Of a stretch of DNA of 24,631 bases, positions 7,879 to 16,163 are shown piece after piece. The stretch covers positions 1-24,631 of the forward strand of contig JAEXTA010000234.1 of the NCBI GenBank assembly GCA_023453665.1. The letters run 5' to 3'. Below the pieces are notes generated by a model. It made no database searches and had not been told where the DNA came from. It saw only the letters and a list, made by a program, of their open reading frames with translations. The DNA is from Bacteroidota bacterium. Lineage in GTDB: Bacteria > Bacteroidota > Ignavibacteria > Ignavibacteriales > Ignavibacteriaceae. The position numbers and the translations under genes are program-made. Position 1 is the stretch's first letter. Each line of letters starts with the position of its first letter.

Positions 7879-9216
7879 TTGTCTGATTCAATCATAGTAA
7901 AAAAAATTCTTGAAGCAGGTGTTGTTGGCGCAGGCGGTGCCGGATTTCCTGCATTCAAAAAGTTTACTTCAAAAGTTGAACATACTATTGCAAACGGTGT
8001 TGAATGTGAACCGCTTTTATATAAAGACCGCGAAGTAATCCTTCAGGAAACAGAAAAATTACTTAAAGGAATTTCGATAGTCAGAGAAATAACAGGCGCA
8101 TCAAAAGCAACACTTGCTATCAAAAGGAAAAATGATGACCTGGTTGAAATACTAAGTCCGTACGCTAAAAAAGAAAAGATTGATATACACATCTCCGAAA
8201 ACGTTTATCCCGCCGGTGATGAGTACATATTGGTTTATGAAGTAACCGGTAAAAGAATACCTCCTGGTGGAATTCCATTAATGGTAGGGTGCGTTGTAAA
8301 CAATGTTGAAACACTTGTCAATATTGCTGATGCAGTTGAAGGTGTTCCCGTCACCGAAAAATATTTAACAATAGCCGGCGCGGTTAAAAATCCTGCAACT
8401 GTAAAAGTGCCAGTTGGTATAAGTATCGGAGAATGTATTTCACTCGCCGGAGGTTCAATCGTTAATGATCCGGTTATTCTCACAGGCGGTGTGATGATGG
8501 GCGGAGTTGAAACTGATTCATCATTTTCAATTAACAAAACTTTGGGAGGATTAATTGTTCTCCCTTCCGATCATACTCTTGTGCTTCGCAAAACAGCTCC
8601 TGCAAAATCCTATAACAAAGCCGGACACAGCACTTGTGATCAATGTACCTTTTGTACGCAATTATGTCCAAGGTATATTCTTGGCTATCCGATTCAACCG
8701 CACCTGGTGATGAGATCGTTACAATTGACAGGTGATGCTAAAGACAGGTTAAATCAGTGGGCGGAACACTGCTGCGAATGTAATGTCTGTACTTTGTTTG
8801 CCTGTCCTGAAAAACTTGATCCGAAAAATATTTGTGTTGATACAAAAATAAAATTGAAAGAAGAAAAAAAAGGATTTACAAAAGCTCAGCTTGATGAAGT
8901 TTTCAGAGATATACATCCTGCACGGGAAGGTCGTGAAATTCCGATAACTTCATTGTATCAAAGACTTGGAATAAAAAAATATGACCGGAAGGCAGAATTT
9001 ATTTCGGTTCCAAATGATTTCAATAAAGTTGTCGTTCCTTTTAAATATGGATTTGGAAATATTTCAACACCAATTGTTTCAAAAGGAATGAAAGTGAATA
9101 AAGGCGATGTGATTGCAGTTTCTTCACACAATGAATCAAGTGTTCCTGTTCATGCAAGTATAAGCGGAATCGTTAAAGATGTAACAGACAACGGAATATT
9201 AATTTCAACGAATTAA
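7879..9216 (+). CDS. pduS: PduS-like RnfC-family flavin/iron-sulfur electron-transfer protein (BMC-associated)
   Basis: In known microcompartments PduS is an FMN and Fe-S protein that moves electrons, classically for cobalamin reduction. The order here is typical: a nucleotide/flavin motif GAGGAGFPAFKK (17-28) of the complex-I 51-kDa type, an SLBB region (about 163-230, with IAGAVKNPATVKVPVGISIG), two ferredoxin-like motifs (C253/C256/C259/C263 and the C298-C299/C301/C304/C309 cluster), and a C-terminal RnfC barrel-sandwich domain (about 380-445). The 445-residue length matches the family. The gene pairs with a PduT-like shell protein 18 bp downstream. No B12 enzyme, aldehyde dehydrogenase or other shell gene is visible within the window, so the physiological acceptor is unknown. 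A general RnfC-like protein is the alternative, but the PduT neighbour favours PduS. Confidence 0.88.
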   Translation: MSDSIIVKKILEAGVVGAGGAGFPAFKKFTSKVEHTIANGVECEPLLYKDREVILQETEKLLKGISIVREITGASKATLAIKRKNDDLVEILSPYAKKEKIDIHISENVYPAGDEYILVYEVTGKRIPPGGIPLMVGCVVNNVETLVNIADAVEGVPVTEKYLTIAGAVKNPATVKVPVGISIGECISLAGGSIVNDPVILTGGVMMGGVETDSSFSINKTLGGLIVLPSDHTLVLRKTAPAKSYNKAGHSTCDQCTFCTQLCPRYILGYPIQPHLVMRSLQLTGDAKDRLNQWAEHCCECNVCTLFACPEKLDPKNICVDTKIKLKEEKKGFTKAQLDEVFRDIHPAREGREIPITSLYQRLGIKKYDRKAEFISVPNDFNKVVVPFKYGFGNISTPIVSKGMKVNKGDVIAVSSHNESSVPVHASISGIVKDVTDNGILISTN

Positions 9217-9234
9217 TTTTAAGGAAATCAAAGG

Positions 9235-9783
9235 ATGAAATCAGCAATCGGATTAATTGAACTATCAAGTATAGCCAGAGGAATAGAAGTTTCCGACGCA
9301 ATGTTAAAAAGAGCTGATATAGAAATTATTGTCAACAGAACGATTTGTCCCGGCAAATATATGATACTCATTGGCGGTGATGTTGACGCAGTGAACGCAA
9401 GTATTGAAACCGGTATTGAAGTAAGCGCCGATGAATTAGTTGATCAGTTTATAATCCCGAATGTTCATCCTTCAATTTTTCCTGCAATAAGTGGTATAAC
9501 TCCGCCTGTTACTTTAGAAGCACTCGGTGTGATCGAATCATTTTCTGTTGCGTCAATTATTGAAGCTGCTGATGCCGCAGTAAAATCTGCATCAGTTGAA
9601 CTGATTACAGTTTATCTTGCAATGGCAATTGGCGGTAAAGGTTATGTTATGTTCACAGGTGATGTCGCATCAGTTCAGACAGCGGTTGAAACGGGTGCAG
9701 CCGCGATCTCAAAGAAAGGGCTGCTTGTTCAGAAAGTTGTTATTCCCTCACCGAGAAAAGAAATACTTCAGTCGTGGATTTAA
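9235..9783 (+). CDS. pduT: PduT-like tandem-BMC-domain shell protein with Fe-S cysteine
   Basis: The 182 residues form two BMC domains (about 1-90 and 92-182), as in trimeric shell proteins of the PduT type. Both copies show the BMC core pattern (AIGLIELSSIARGIEVSDAM and ALGVIESFSVASIIEAADAA). Cys38 in the TICPGKY loop is at the position that in PduT binds one [4Fe-4S] cluster at the threefold pore. That supports transfer of electrons across a protein shell, with the adjacent PduS-like protein as donor or acceptor. The gene follows pduS by 18 bp, with an AAGGA-type ribosome site, and is the last gene of this short plus-strand operon. It converges with the minus-strand gene ending at 9831. Confidence 0.92.
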   Translation: MKSAIGLIELSSIARGIEVSDAMLKRADIEIIVNRTICPGKYMILIGGDVDAVNASIETGIEVSADELVDQFIIPNVHPSIFPAISGITPPVTLEALGVIESFSVASIIEAADAAVKSASVELITVYLAMAIGGKGYVMFTGDVASVQTAVETGAAAISKKGLLVQKVVIPSPRKEILQSWI

Positions 9784-9830
9784 CTCAGGTCACAGAGAGT
9801 TTTCCAAAAATCAATTGTGATTATTTTGAA

Positions 9831-11207
9831 TCAGTCCAGCAAATTTGAAATATAATAGACACTCACTCCAGCAAAATTATAACCTCCACTTACTTTGATT
9901 CCGAGATCAGCTATTAAATCCATAGTTATATCCAATGAAGGAATAACTGCAAAGTAACTTTTTCTTTTTTCATCTGTGATTTTTTTTGCCCCTGACAGAA
10001 TAGTCTCCCTGCTAACCGTTTGCCCGAGGTCATTGTACTCCGTCCTGTAAATTGAATAGATAACATGCATATCAGGTGTGTATAAATATGAATTTAAGCT
10101 GAAACTGCAAGAAGCCTCAAGAGTGAATAAATAAAACTCCGCTAATGGAGTCGAAACTTTTAGACCATAACTATCAAGTGTTGAAAGTTTATAGTCATTC
10201 TTAAAACTTCTCAGATACTCTTCTATTCTGAAATTTCCATCAGGCTTTGATGAAGAATAAAATAATGACTGCTCAAAATCATTTCCGGATAGTCCTTTTG
10301 AATAATATGCCTGCACATCAATGTAAGAAAACAGAACTGATTTTTGAGGAATGTGAAATTTGTAACCAACACCGAGTGAGAACTGAGCCAGCGAAGTATT
10401 TTTATCAAGATTCAGTTTTTGATCAAATCCTGTAAACCCGATGGATTCCGTAAAGTGAATTGTGTTATTGTACAAAACGGAGCTGACCCAAAAACTTATT
10501 CTTTTCCTTGTTTTGTTTTCAGTGATATCAACATTAACAGTTTTTAATAACCCGACTATATCAATCTCAGGATGCTTCTGCAGCAGATACCAGTTTTTGA
10601 TCACATCATCGACAAGGTCAGATGTTCTGGAAATCAAAGAAGGGTTAGTTTGTACATCATAAAAATATTGTATCCGGTTTTCCTCTAGCTGAGTTCTTAC
10701 AGTTGAGTAATTTTGTGAATCGTTGAAAGTATAATCGTGATCATCCAGATAGAGTTTTGCTATATAAAAATCTCTCATCATAATTTCGCCCGGACTAAGA
10801 ACAGCAGTTTTATCCGAAGATTTTAAATTGATATCTACATGCAATTGTGTAAGCTGGTACTCAATACGATTAAACAATTGCTGGTCTCCTGTGGATTTAA
10901 TTTTTTCTAAAAGACCGGCAGCCCATTGATTGCGTTTCTCTAACCAGATTCTCTCATTTTCTTTAACTGTTTCAAAAAGATCAGTATTAAAATTTGTGCT
11001 GTCATACTGCTGATAAAATTTCAGTGTAAGATAAATGAGTTCAGGGTTTAGAATTGCATTTCTACTGAGGTAAAGGTCGAGGGTGTTGCTTAGATTTTTA
11101 TCATTCAGAATTTTATCAGGGATATGACTACGGAATAATTCGATATGATCCTGAGCTGATAACTGATAATTAAAAAGAACTACAAACAATAAAAATATCT
11201 TTTTCAT
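9831..11207 (-). CDS. Exported protein of unknown function, no T9SS domain
   Basis: I do not recognise a family for this 458-residue protein. It has a clear Sec signal peptide (about 1-19, ending SAQ). A helical, polar first half (about 20-230) follows, then a second half with alternating amphipathic strands such as SFWVSSVLYNN, SLGVGYKFHI, LFSYIDVQAYYSKG and IKVSGGYNFAGVSVYY. The latter could be a small outer-membrane beta-barrel or a periplasmic beta-domain. Unlike its upstream neighbours it has no CTD. It is the last gene of the long minus-strand run, 43 bp after the 11251-13074 gene, with a GGGG ribosome site. An envelope partner for the secreted proteins upstream is a guess from position. 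Confidence 0.75.
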   Translation of the reverse strand: MKKIFLLFVVLFNYQLSAQDHIELFRSHIPDKILNDKNLSNTLDLYLSRNAILNPELIYLTLKFYQQYDSTNFNTDLFETVKENERIWLEKRNQWAAGLLEKIKSTGDQQLFNRIEYQLTQLHVDINLKSSDKTAVLSPGEIMMRDFYIAKLYLDDHDYTFNDSQNYSTVRTQLEENRIQYFYDVQTNPSLISRTSDLVDDVIKNWYLLQKHPEIDIVGLLKTVNVDITENKTRKRISFWVSSVLYNNTIHFTESIGFTGFDQKLNLDKNTSLAQFSLGVGYKFHIPQKSVLFSYIDVQAYYSKGLSGNDFEQSLFYSSSKPDGNFRIEEYLRSFKNDYKLSTLDSYGLKVSTPLAEFYLFTLEASCSFSLNSYLYTPDMHVIYSIYRTEYNDLGQTVSRETILSGAKKITDEKRKSYFAVIPSLDITMDLIADLGIKVSGGYNFAGVSVYYISNLLD

Positions 11208-11250
11208 ATTGCCCCAAATAATATTTTAATTCTAATGTCAAACTATGGAA

Positions 11251-13074
11251 TTATTTCATCAGAATCATTTTCCTGGTTTCAACAAACTGACCTACTTTTA
11301 ATTGGTAGTAGTAAACCCCACTCGCCAACTGCGATGCGTCAAACTCAACTTCATAACTGCCGGCATCTCTATACTCATTCACAAGTGTTGCAACTTCTCT
11401 TCCAAGTACATCATATACTTTTAATGTTTGATGACTGCCGACTGGTGACTGCCAGCTTATTTTTGTGCGTGGGTTGAATGGGTTTGGGTAGTTTTGGGAG
11501 AGTGAAAATTTTATCGGTGCTAATGTTACTTCAACTACATCTGAGTATTCATAACTTCCATCAAAGTCTATTTGTTTTAATCGGTAGAAAAGTTTTGGAA
11601 CATTTATTCCGTTAACATCATCTATATAAGAATAGTTTTGTTGTTCTGTTGTTGTGCCTCTACCTTCTTTAAATCCAATTTTTATCCAATCATTTTTATT
11701 TGTGCTTCGCTCAATTTCAAAACCATGGTTATTTATTTCGGATGCGGTTGACCAAGAAATATTAATTAAGCTTTGATTACAATTGGCTGTGAAAGAAACG
11801 AGTTCAACGGGAATAACAATTTGAATTTGACAAGAATCAAATTTATAAATACTATATTCGTTCTCATAGGCAGTTGATGGAAACTCATTGCCATAATTAA
11901 CAAGAGTGAGATTCATATTACCGTGAGATAGCACTACATTTTGAATATTATAAACAATTTCCGTACCTGTACATTCACCAATACCTGAATCATCAGTTTT
12001 TAATACATACATTTTATTTTGCACAGGGATTAAATTATTTGTATAGCCGACGGTCATTATATAATTATCGTTGGTGTTAATTACTGATCTAAAATTTTCA
12101 CCATTTCCACCACCGTAAATTTTCGACCAAATAATTTCTCCGCTAAGATTCATTTTAATAATTGTCGCTGAGCGAGTGCTAAAACTTGTTGTGGTACCAG
12201 CGATATAAAGGTTTTCATCAGGGGCAAATATCACAGAGAATGCCTGTTCGCTTGCTTGTTTTCCAATTATTTTTGTCCATAAGGGAATCCCAGACTTGTT
12301 GATTCTTGTCACTAACATATCTTGACTTTGAGCGCCGAACGAAGTAGTAAAGCCAACTACCACAAATCCAGAATCGGGTAATTCAACAACAGATTGTGGA
12401 TAGTCATCACCTAGTCCTGGATACTTTCTTGTCCATACTAATGTCCCGGATTGTGAAATTTTTATTAAAGCAATATCTCTATCATAGTCACTAATACCTC
12501 CTACGGTTGTAGCCAGAATATAATTATTGTCTGAAGATTTAATTATTGATTGAGTCATATAAGACCGCACACTTGTTTGCTCTATTTTTTTCTTCCATTC
12601 CACTGCATCATTGTCATCTAGTTTTATAAGGAATGAAGAATAACCTAAAGTAGCTTCCGTCCCACTCATACCTGCTAGGATTACACCTCCATTTATACCC
12701 TTTGCAATACTTTGACCATAATCTCGTTCATAGTTTACCCCAAACATTTTAGTCCAAATAAAATTCCCTATGGTATCAACTTTTGAAACCCATATTTTTT
12801 CATTGCAGCACACACCCCTAGTTCCTATAATGTAATAATAATTTTCCTTTTCCACGGCATCCAATCCTGATGCATAAAACGATTTAGCCCAATTGACCTC
12901 TCCTGTTGCATCAATCCTAAAAATAATACCATCTCCTAATATGATATATCCACCATTAGTTGAATGAATTATTTTATTGGCTTGCTGAGAACCATAAGTT
13001 CCATATTTGTACTCAAAATTTGATTGAGCAATATTCAATCCAGACACAAGTAGAAATATTAGTACAACGTACAT
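11251..13074 (-). CDS. Secreted beta-propeller-like protein with fibronectin-like module and T9SS CTD
   Basis: The protein has 607 residues. A short signal peptide (about 1-17) is followed by about seven repeats of some 50 residues (about 20-380). Each has a GGYIIxG-like strand, a xxIKxDxxG strand and a WxKxYGG end, for example ALIKISQSGTLVWTRKYPG; this fits a propeller. A fibronectin-like module (about 430-525, with ISWSTASEINNHGFEIERST) and a T9SS CTD (NYPNPFNPRTKISW to the end) complete it. The CTD signature has R for S at NPRTK. The last two modules are nearly the same in the 16164-17675 protein. A strong AGGAGG site lies 6 nt before ATG 13074, and the gap to the upstream gene is 17 bp. 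The ligand or substrate is unknown. Confidence 0.87.
   Translation of the reverse strand: MYVVLIFLLVSGLNIAQSNFEYKYGTYGSQQANKIIHSTNGGYIILGDGIIFRIDATGEVNWAKSFYASGLDAVEKENYYYIIGTRGVCCNEKIWVSKVDTIGNFIWTKMFGVNYERDYGQSIAKGINGGVILAGMSGTEATLGYSSFLIKLDDNDAVEWKKKIEQTSVRSYMTQSIIKSSDNNYILATTVGGISDYDRDIALIKISQSGTLVWTRKYPGLGDDYPQSVVELPDSGFVVVGFTTSFGAQSQDMLVTRINKSGIPLWTKIIGKQASEQAFSVIFAPDENLYIAGTTTSFSTRSATIIKMNLSGEIIWSKIYGGGNGENFRSVINTNDNYIMTVGYTNNLIPVQNKMYVLKTDDSGIGECTGTEIVYNIQNVVLSHGNMNLTLVNYGNEFPSTAYENEYSIYKFDSCQIQIVIPVELVSFTANCNQSLINISWSTASEINNHGFEIERSTNKNDWIKIGFKEGRGTTTEQQNYSYIDDVNGINVPKLFYRLKQIDFDGSYEYSDVVEVTLAPIKFSLSQNYPNPFNPRTKISWQSPVGSHQTLKVYDVLGREVATLVNEYRDAGSYEVEFDASQLASGVYYYQLKVGQFVETRKMILMK
11387..11445. 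repeat. 59-bp block identical in four CTD genes
   Basis: The same 59 bases, with no difference, occur at 11387-11445, 13228-13286, 16300-16358 and 17836-17894, all within minus-strand CTD coding sequence (the PVGSHQTLKVYDVLGREVAT part). The genes at 5108 and 18989 carry diverged versions. Identity at the DNA level, including third codon positions, points to recent duplication or gene conversion. Confidence 0.9.
11433..11453. repeat. Heptamer repeat (3 x 7 bp) coding the CTD linker SPVGSH
   Basis: Read on the plus strand this is GACTGCC-GACTGGT-GACTGCC, three imperfect 7-bp units. The same array occupies 5290-5310, 13274-13294, 16346-16366 and 17882-17902 in the other CTD genes. It encodes the short linker between the first CTD strand (STKISW) and the LKVYDVLGREV strand. 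The sixth CTD gene has a different element at this point (19172-19197). Confidence 0.75.
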
Positions 13075-13091
13075 TACTTCCTCCTATACAA

Positions 13092-15347
13092 TTATTTCAC
13101 CACCAACATCTTCTTAGTTTCAGAATAATTCTCAGTCCGCAACTGATAATAATAAACCCCACTCGCCAACTGAGATGCATCAAACTCAACTTCATAACTG
13201 CCTGCATTTCTGTACTCATTAACAAGCGTTGCAACTTCTCTTCCAAGTACATCATATACTTTTAATGTTTGATGACTGCCGACTGGCGACTGCCAACTTA
13301 TTTTTGTGCTAGGGTTAAACGGGTTTGGGTAATTTTGGTTTAATTTAAAACCATCCGGAACTATGTTCATAGTTTGTGCAGGGTATATTGAATATGTTTG
13401 CTGTGAGGGTAGCATAAGCATAGAGTAGTTCCCAATTGCAAACAAATCGCCTTTTGCGTTATAGTTCAATTGGGAGATACTTGATAATGGCAAAGTTGGA
13501 TTATAGTCTATCCAGGTTCTACCCCCGTCTGATGTTTTCTTGAATACAAAATGTTGGGCGACAATTCCATTAATTGAATCGGCAAAAGTCAAAGCAGTTA
13601 TTGGTTTATTATACTCAGTTGCAGTCAATACAGATTGCCATTTCTCACCACCATTAGTGGTTCTAAATACATTCATGGAACTGCTTGAATAACCATTCAA
13701 TTCATCTTTCATCAGAATGTTATTTAATTCTTTTTGAGTATCCATTACGTACCATGATAATCCAAAGTCTGAAGTTTTATAAAATGCGCCTCTGTTTCCC
13801 GAAGAATCAGAATAAGCACCTACGCCTATAACTTTCCCCGGTGAAACTATTTGCGATTCACTAAGCCAAATGTTTTCAACCACCGGTCCCTTAATCCAGG
13901 TTTGTCCACCATCTGTTGATGAAACCAAATTTTTATAGGCTTTTAGAGTAAGCATATCACCACTAAATACATTCAATGCTTGAAGTCCTGTATTATAAAC
14001 CGGTAAAGTGAGTTGCTGCCAGGTTTCGCCATAATCAGTTGACTTAAAAATTCGTTCCTGCTCCATTATTAAATATATAATTCCTTCGGAAACTCCAAAC
14101 AACCATATATATCGCCCAAAAGATTCCGGAATAGATTTTTGCTGCCACGTGTATCCCGCATCAAAACTGATTAAATATTTTCGTCTATAGTCGTATCCTT
14201 TATTCCAGGCAATTGCTGTTTGCTCTTCAATGTTTACAGGTTTCGAATCGAACACAATTTTGGAAACTAGAACGTCAGTTTCGGAGGTTATTTTTGAATA
14301 TGAATTTCCTCTATCATCTGATTTATATACACCTAATGTTGCAAATAAATAAATTTTGCCGTTCACAGATGAGTACAAAACATGGTAATAGTAAGACGAT
14401 GAGTAAAGGTGATTTAAGGGAAATGATAAAGTCCATGATTTTCCCGCATCCGTAGTTTTTCGTTGAATAACATTTGCATCATTGTAGTATCCAATACTAC
14501 CCAAAACTATCCACTCATTTTCATTTATCGATATAACATTTTCAAACAACTCATCTGGATAGTAAGTTATATTCCATGTTGATCCCATATCAGTGGTAAT
14601 TTGAATAAACCCCTCTCTTAATTGAGTACCTGCCCGATATATAGAGCCAACTGCAATTCCAATTCCGGAATTTGTAAATCGAATGTCAGAGTATGAAACC
14701 TGATTCATGCTATCTGAGACCAAACCTGTATTTAGTTTTTGCCAGTTATAACCGCCATCAGAACTGTACCAAATTGAACCTTCATTACCGCTGTAATAAT
14801 AGCTTTTTAATACCCATAGCTGATTTTCATTCAACGCAAACATTCTGGAAAGTGTGCCACCGGTTGTATTATAAAATGGTGGTGATAGTAACGTCCACGT
14901 GTTGCCTCCATTATTGGTGATATACAAACCGACTCCCAGTTTCCATCCTCTCTGTTGTGATGCAAAAAGCACACGGTTAGAACAGAAACCAATGTCTGCG
15001 GTTTTAATCCAGGAAATTCCGCCATTAGTTGTTTTGAAATCTCCATGTGAAGCATCAGTAATAAATCCGTTAAGAGAATCAGAAAATGCAATACCCTGAT
15101 ACTTACCTAAACCTGGAGAAAATTGATTATAGGGAGTATATGCTGATAACATTTGAAATTCATCAGTCCAAGGATTTAATTTCATTACTGAGTTATTATC
15201 ACTCCACAAAAAAACTTTATCCTCTACAATACAAGAGGAGTAAACCCCTAACATTGGAGGATTGGGAGCTAACCACTTCCAATTGGTTTGTGGAAACAGT
15301 GATTGAACAATTATCATTGCAAAGATACAAATCAGCAATCGTCTCAT
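13092..15347 (-). CDS. Secreted Asp-box beta-propeller protein (about twelve Asp-boxes) with T9SS CTD
   Basis: The protein has 751 residues: a signal peptide (about 1-20), then Asp-box repeats through most of the chain, then a T9SS CTD. I count about twelve Asp-box-like turns, among them FKTTNGGISW, WYSSDGGYNW, FKSTDYGETW, VSSTDGGQTW and FRTTNGGEKW, enough for two propellers. Such repeats occur in Ycf48-like and sialidase folds; no sialidase catalytic set was recognised. The CTD has NYPNPFNPSTKISW and ends KKMLVVK. ATG 15347 shares its A with the TAA of the upstream lipoprotein gene, and the GGGAGG ribosome site lies inside that gene's last codons, so translation is probably coupled. Confidence 0.88.
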   Translation of the reverse strand: MRRLLICIFAMIIVQSLFPQTNWKWLAPNPPMLGVYSSCIVEDKVFLWSDNNSVMKLNPWTDEFQMLSAYTPYNQFSPGLGKYQGIAFSDSLNGFITDASHGDFKTTNGGISWIKTADIGFCSNRVLFASQQRGWKLGVGLYITNNGGNTWTLLSPPFYNTTGGTLSRMFALNENQLWVLKSYYYSGNEGSIWYSSDGGYNWQKLNTGLVSDSMNQVSYSDIRFTNSGIGIAVGSIYRAGTQLREGFIQITTDMGSTWNITYYPDELFENVISINENEWIVLGSIGYYNDANVIQRKTTDAGKSWTLSFPLNHLYSSSYYYHVLYSSVNGKIYLFATLGVYKSDDRGNSYSKITSETDVLVSKIVFDSKPVNIEEQTAIAWNKGYDYRRKYLISFDAGYTWQQKSIPESFGRYIWLFGVSEGIIYLIMEQERIFKSTDYGETWQQLTLPVYNTGLQALNVFSGDMLTLKAYKNLVSSTDGGQTWIKGPVVENIWLSESQIVSPGKVIGVGAYSDSSGNRGAFYKTSDFGLSWYVMDTQKELNNILMKDELNGYSSSSMNVFRTTNGGEKWQSVLTATEYNKPITALTFADSINGIVAQHFVFKKTSDGGRTWIDYNPTLPLSSISQLNYNAKGDLFAIGNYSMLMLPSQQTYSIYPAQTMNIVPDGFKLNQNYPNPFNPSTKISWQSPVGSHQTLKVYDVLGREVATLVNEYRNAGSYEVEFDASQLASGVYYYQLRTENYSETKKMLVVK

Positions 15348-16117
15348 TATTTTTCCTCCCTGTGCAAAATTACATCTCTGTTGAAAAGAACTTCAGGATA
15401 GATAGTTACATTTAATAATTCCGGTAAATAACCCTCTTTAATAAATAGCAGATTAACATTATCTGTTAGGGTTATTGTGTACTGATAACTTCCATCACTA
15501 GTCGCAACGACTGAGTCTCCGAAAAATGCTGATTGGTAGTCAAATAAATATTCTCCGATACCGTTTGTGATATCATTCGGTTGTCCTACATCACTTACGA
15601 TGAACATTCTTTTCTCATTTTCATACCTCAATTGCCCGTCTTTCAGTGTCCTCAGCTTTATGTTATACAGTCCATTCCGGAGTTGTAACTGACTTACAAT
15701 CTCATTGAAGTGATATTGGTAAAGACCCGCATTTTGAAACTCTGAAAAACGAAACTTCTCCTTGCCAGATATTACTTCGCTAAGTGTAAACTCAACATTC
15801 AAATCTTCAGGGATAGAATAACGCAAAAATGATGAGTTATAGACCGGGTTAGGAAAATTTTGATAAAGGTTATGAGAGAAAGAATCAGGCGAGAAAAACT
15901 CAGGTTGTTTAGGCAATGTTGAATAAACCGGAAGATAAGTATAGTGATAAAGGCAATAGACTTTTACGTCACGTAAAATGTTGCCTTTATTATCCATTAC
16001 AACACCGGTTATACCAAAACTAGTTTGATTTGGCGCGAGTGGTGCATATTCATCACAGGAATTAAAAAGGAGAAGAAACAAAAAAATAACTAAAGTGCCT
16101 TTTGAATGATTACCCAT
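15347..16117 (-). CDS. Lipoprotein with split carboxypeptidase-regulatory-like domain and internal CTD-like module
   Basis: This 256-residue protein starts with a basic/hydrophobic leader and a relaxed lipobox FNSC with C21 as the probable acylated residue. Residues 35-55 (GITGVVMDNKGNILRDVKVY) look like the first strands of a carboxypeptidase-regulatory-like beta-sandwich. Residues 202-254 (SDGSYQYTITL, IKEGYLPELLNVTIY, RDVILH) look like its last strands. Between them, about 82-174, is a sequence with the layout of a T9SS CTD: NLYQNFPNPVYNSSFLRYSI, NAGLYQYHF, NGLYNIKLRT, EKRMFIV. An internal position would not serve as a sorting signal. The gene is 46 bp downstream of the 16164 gene and overlaps the 751-residue gene by one base (TAATG). 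Confidence 0.75.
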   Translation of the reverse strand: MGNHSKGTLVIFLFLLLFNSCDEYAPLAPNQTSFGITGVVMDNKGNILRDVKVYCLYHYTYLPVYSTLPKQPEFFSPDSFSHNLYQNFPNPVYNSSFLRYSIPEDLNVEFTLSEVISGKEKFRFSEFQNAGLYQYHFNEIVSQLQLRNGLYNIKLRTLKDGQLRYENEKRMFIVSDVGQPNDITNGIGEYLFDYQSAFFGDSVVATSDGSYQYTITLTDNVNLLFIKEGYLPELLNVTIYPEVLFNRDVILHREEK

Positions 16118-16163
16118 TGTCCATACCCCATTAATTTATTGTCCAAAACTAATTGAATATTAT

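Noticed and set aside
9617..9820. Plus-strand 67-codon frame overlapping the end of pduT
   Set aside because: Out-of-frame shadow of the second BMC domain; no ribosome site or recognisable protein.
9809..9822. Possible bidirectional terminator between the convergent genes pduT and 9831-11207
   Set aside because: The stem AATCA/TGATT is only 5 bp and AT-rich; too weak to call even though T residues follow it.
11235..11477. Plus-strand open frame, similar to others at 17711-17926, 5306-5518 and 17898-18110
   Set aside because: These are antisense shadows of the duplicated CTD; they look alike only because the CTD coding DNA is repeated.
13092..15347. Sialidase or photosystem assembly factor based on Asp-box/Ycf48-like repeats
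   Set aside because: The repeats are structural propeller motifs; no sialidase catalytic residues and no photosynthesis context were seen.
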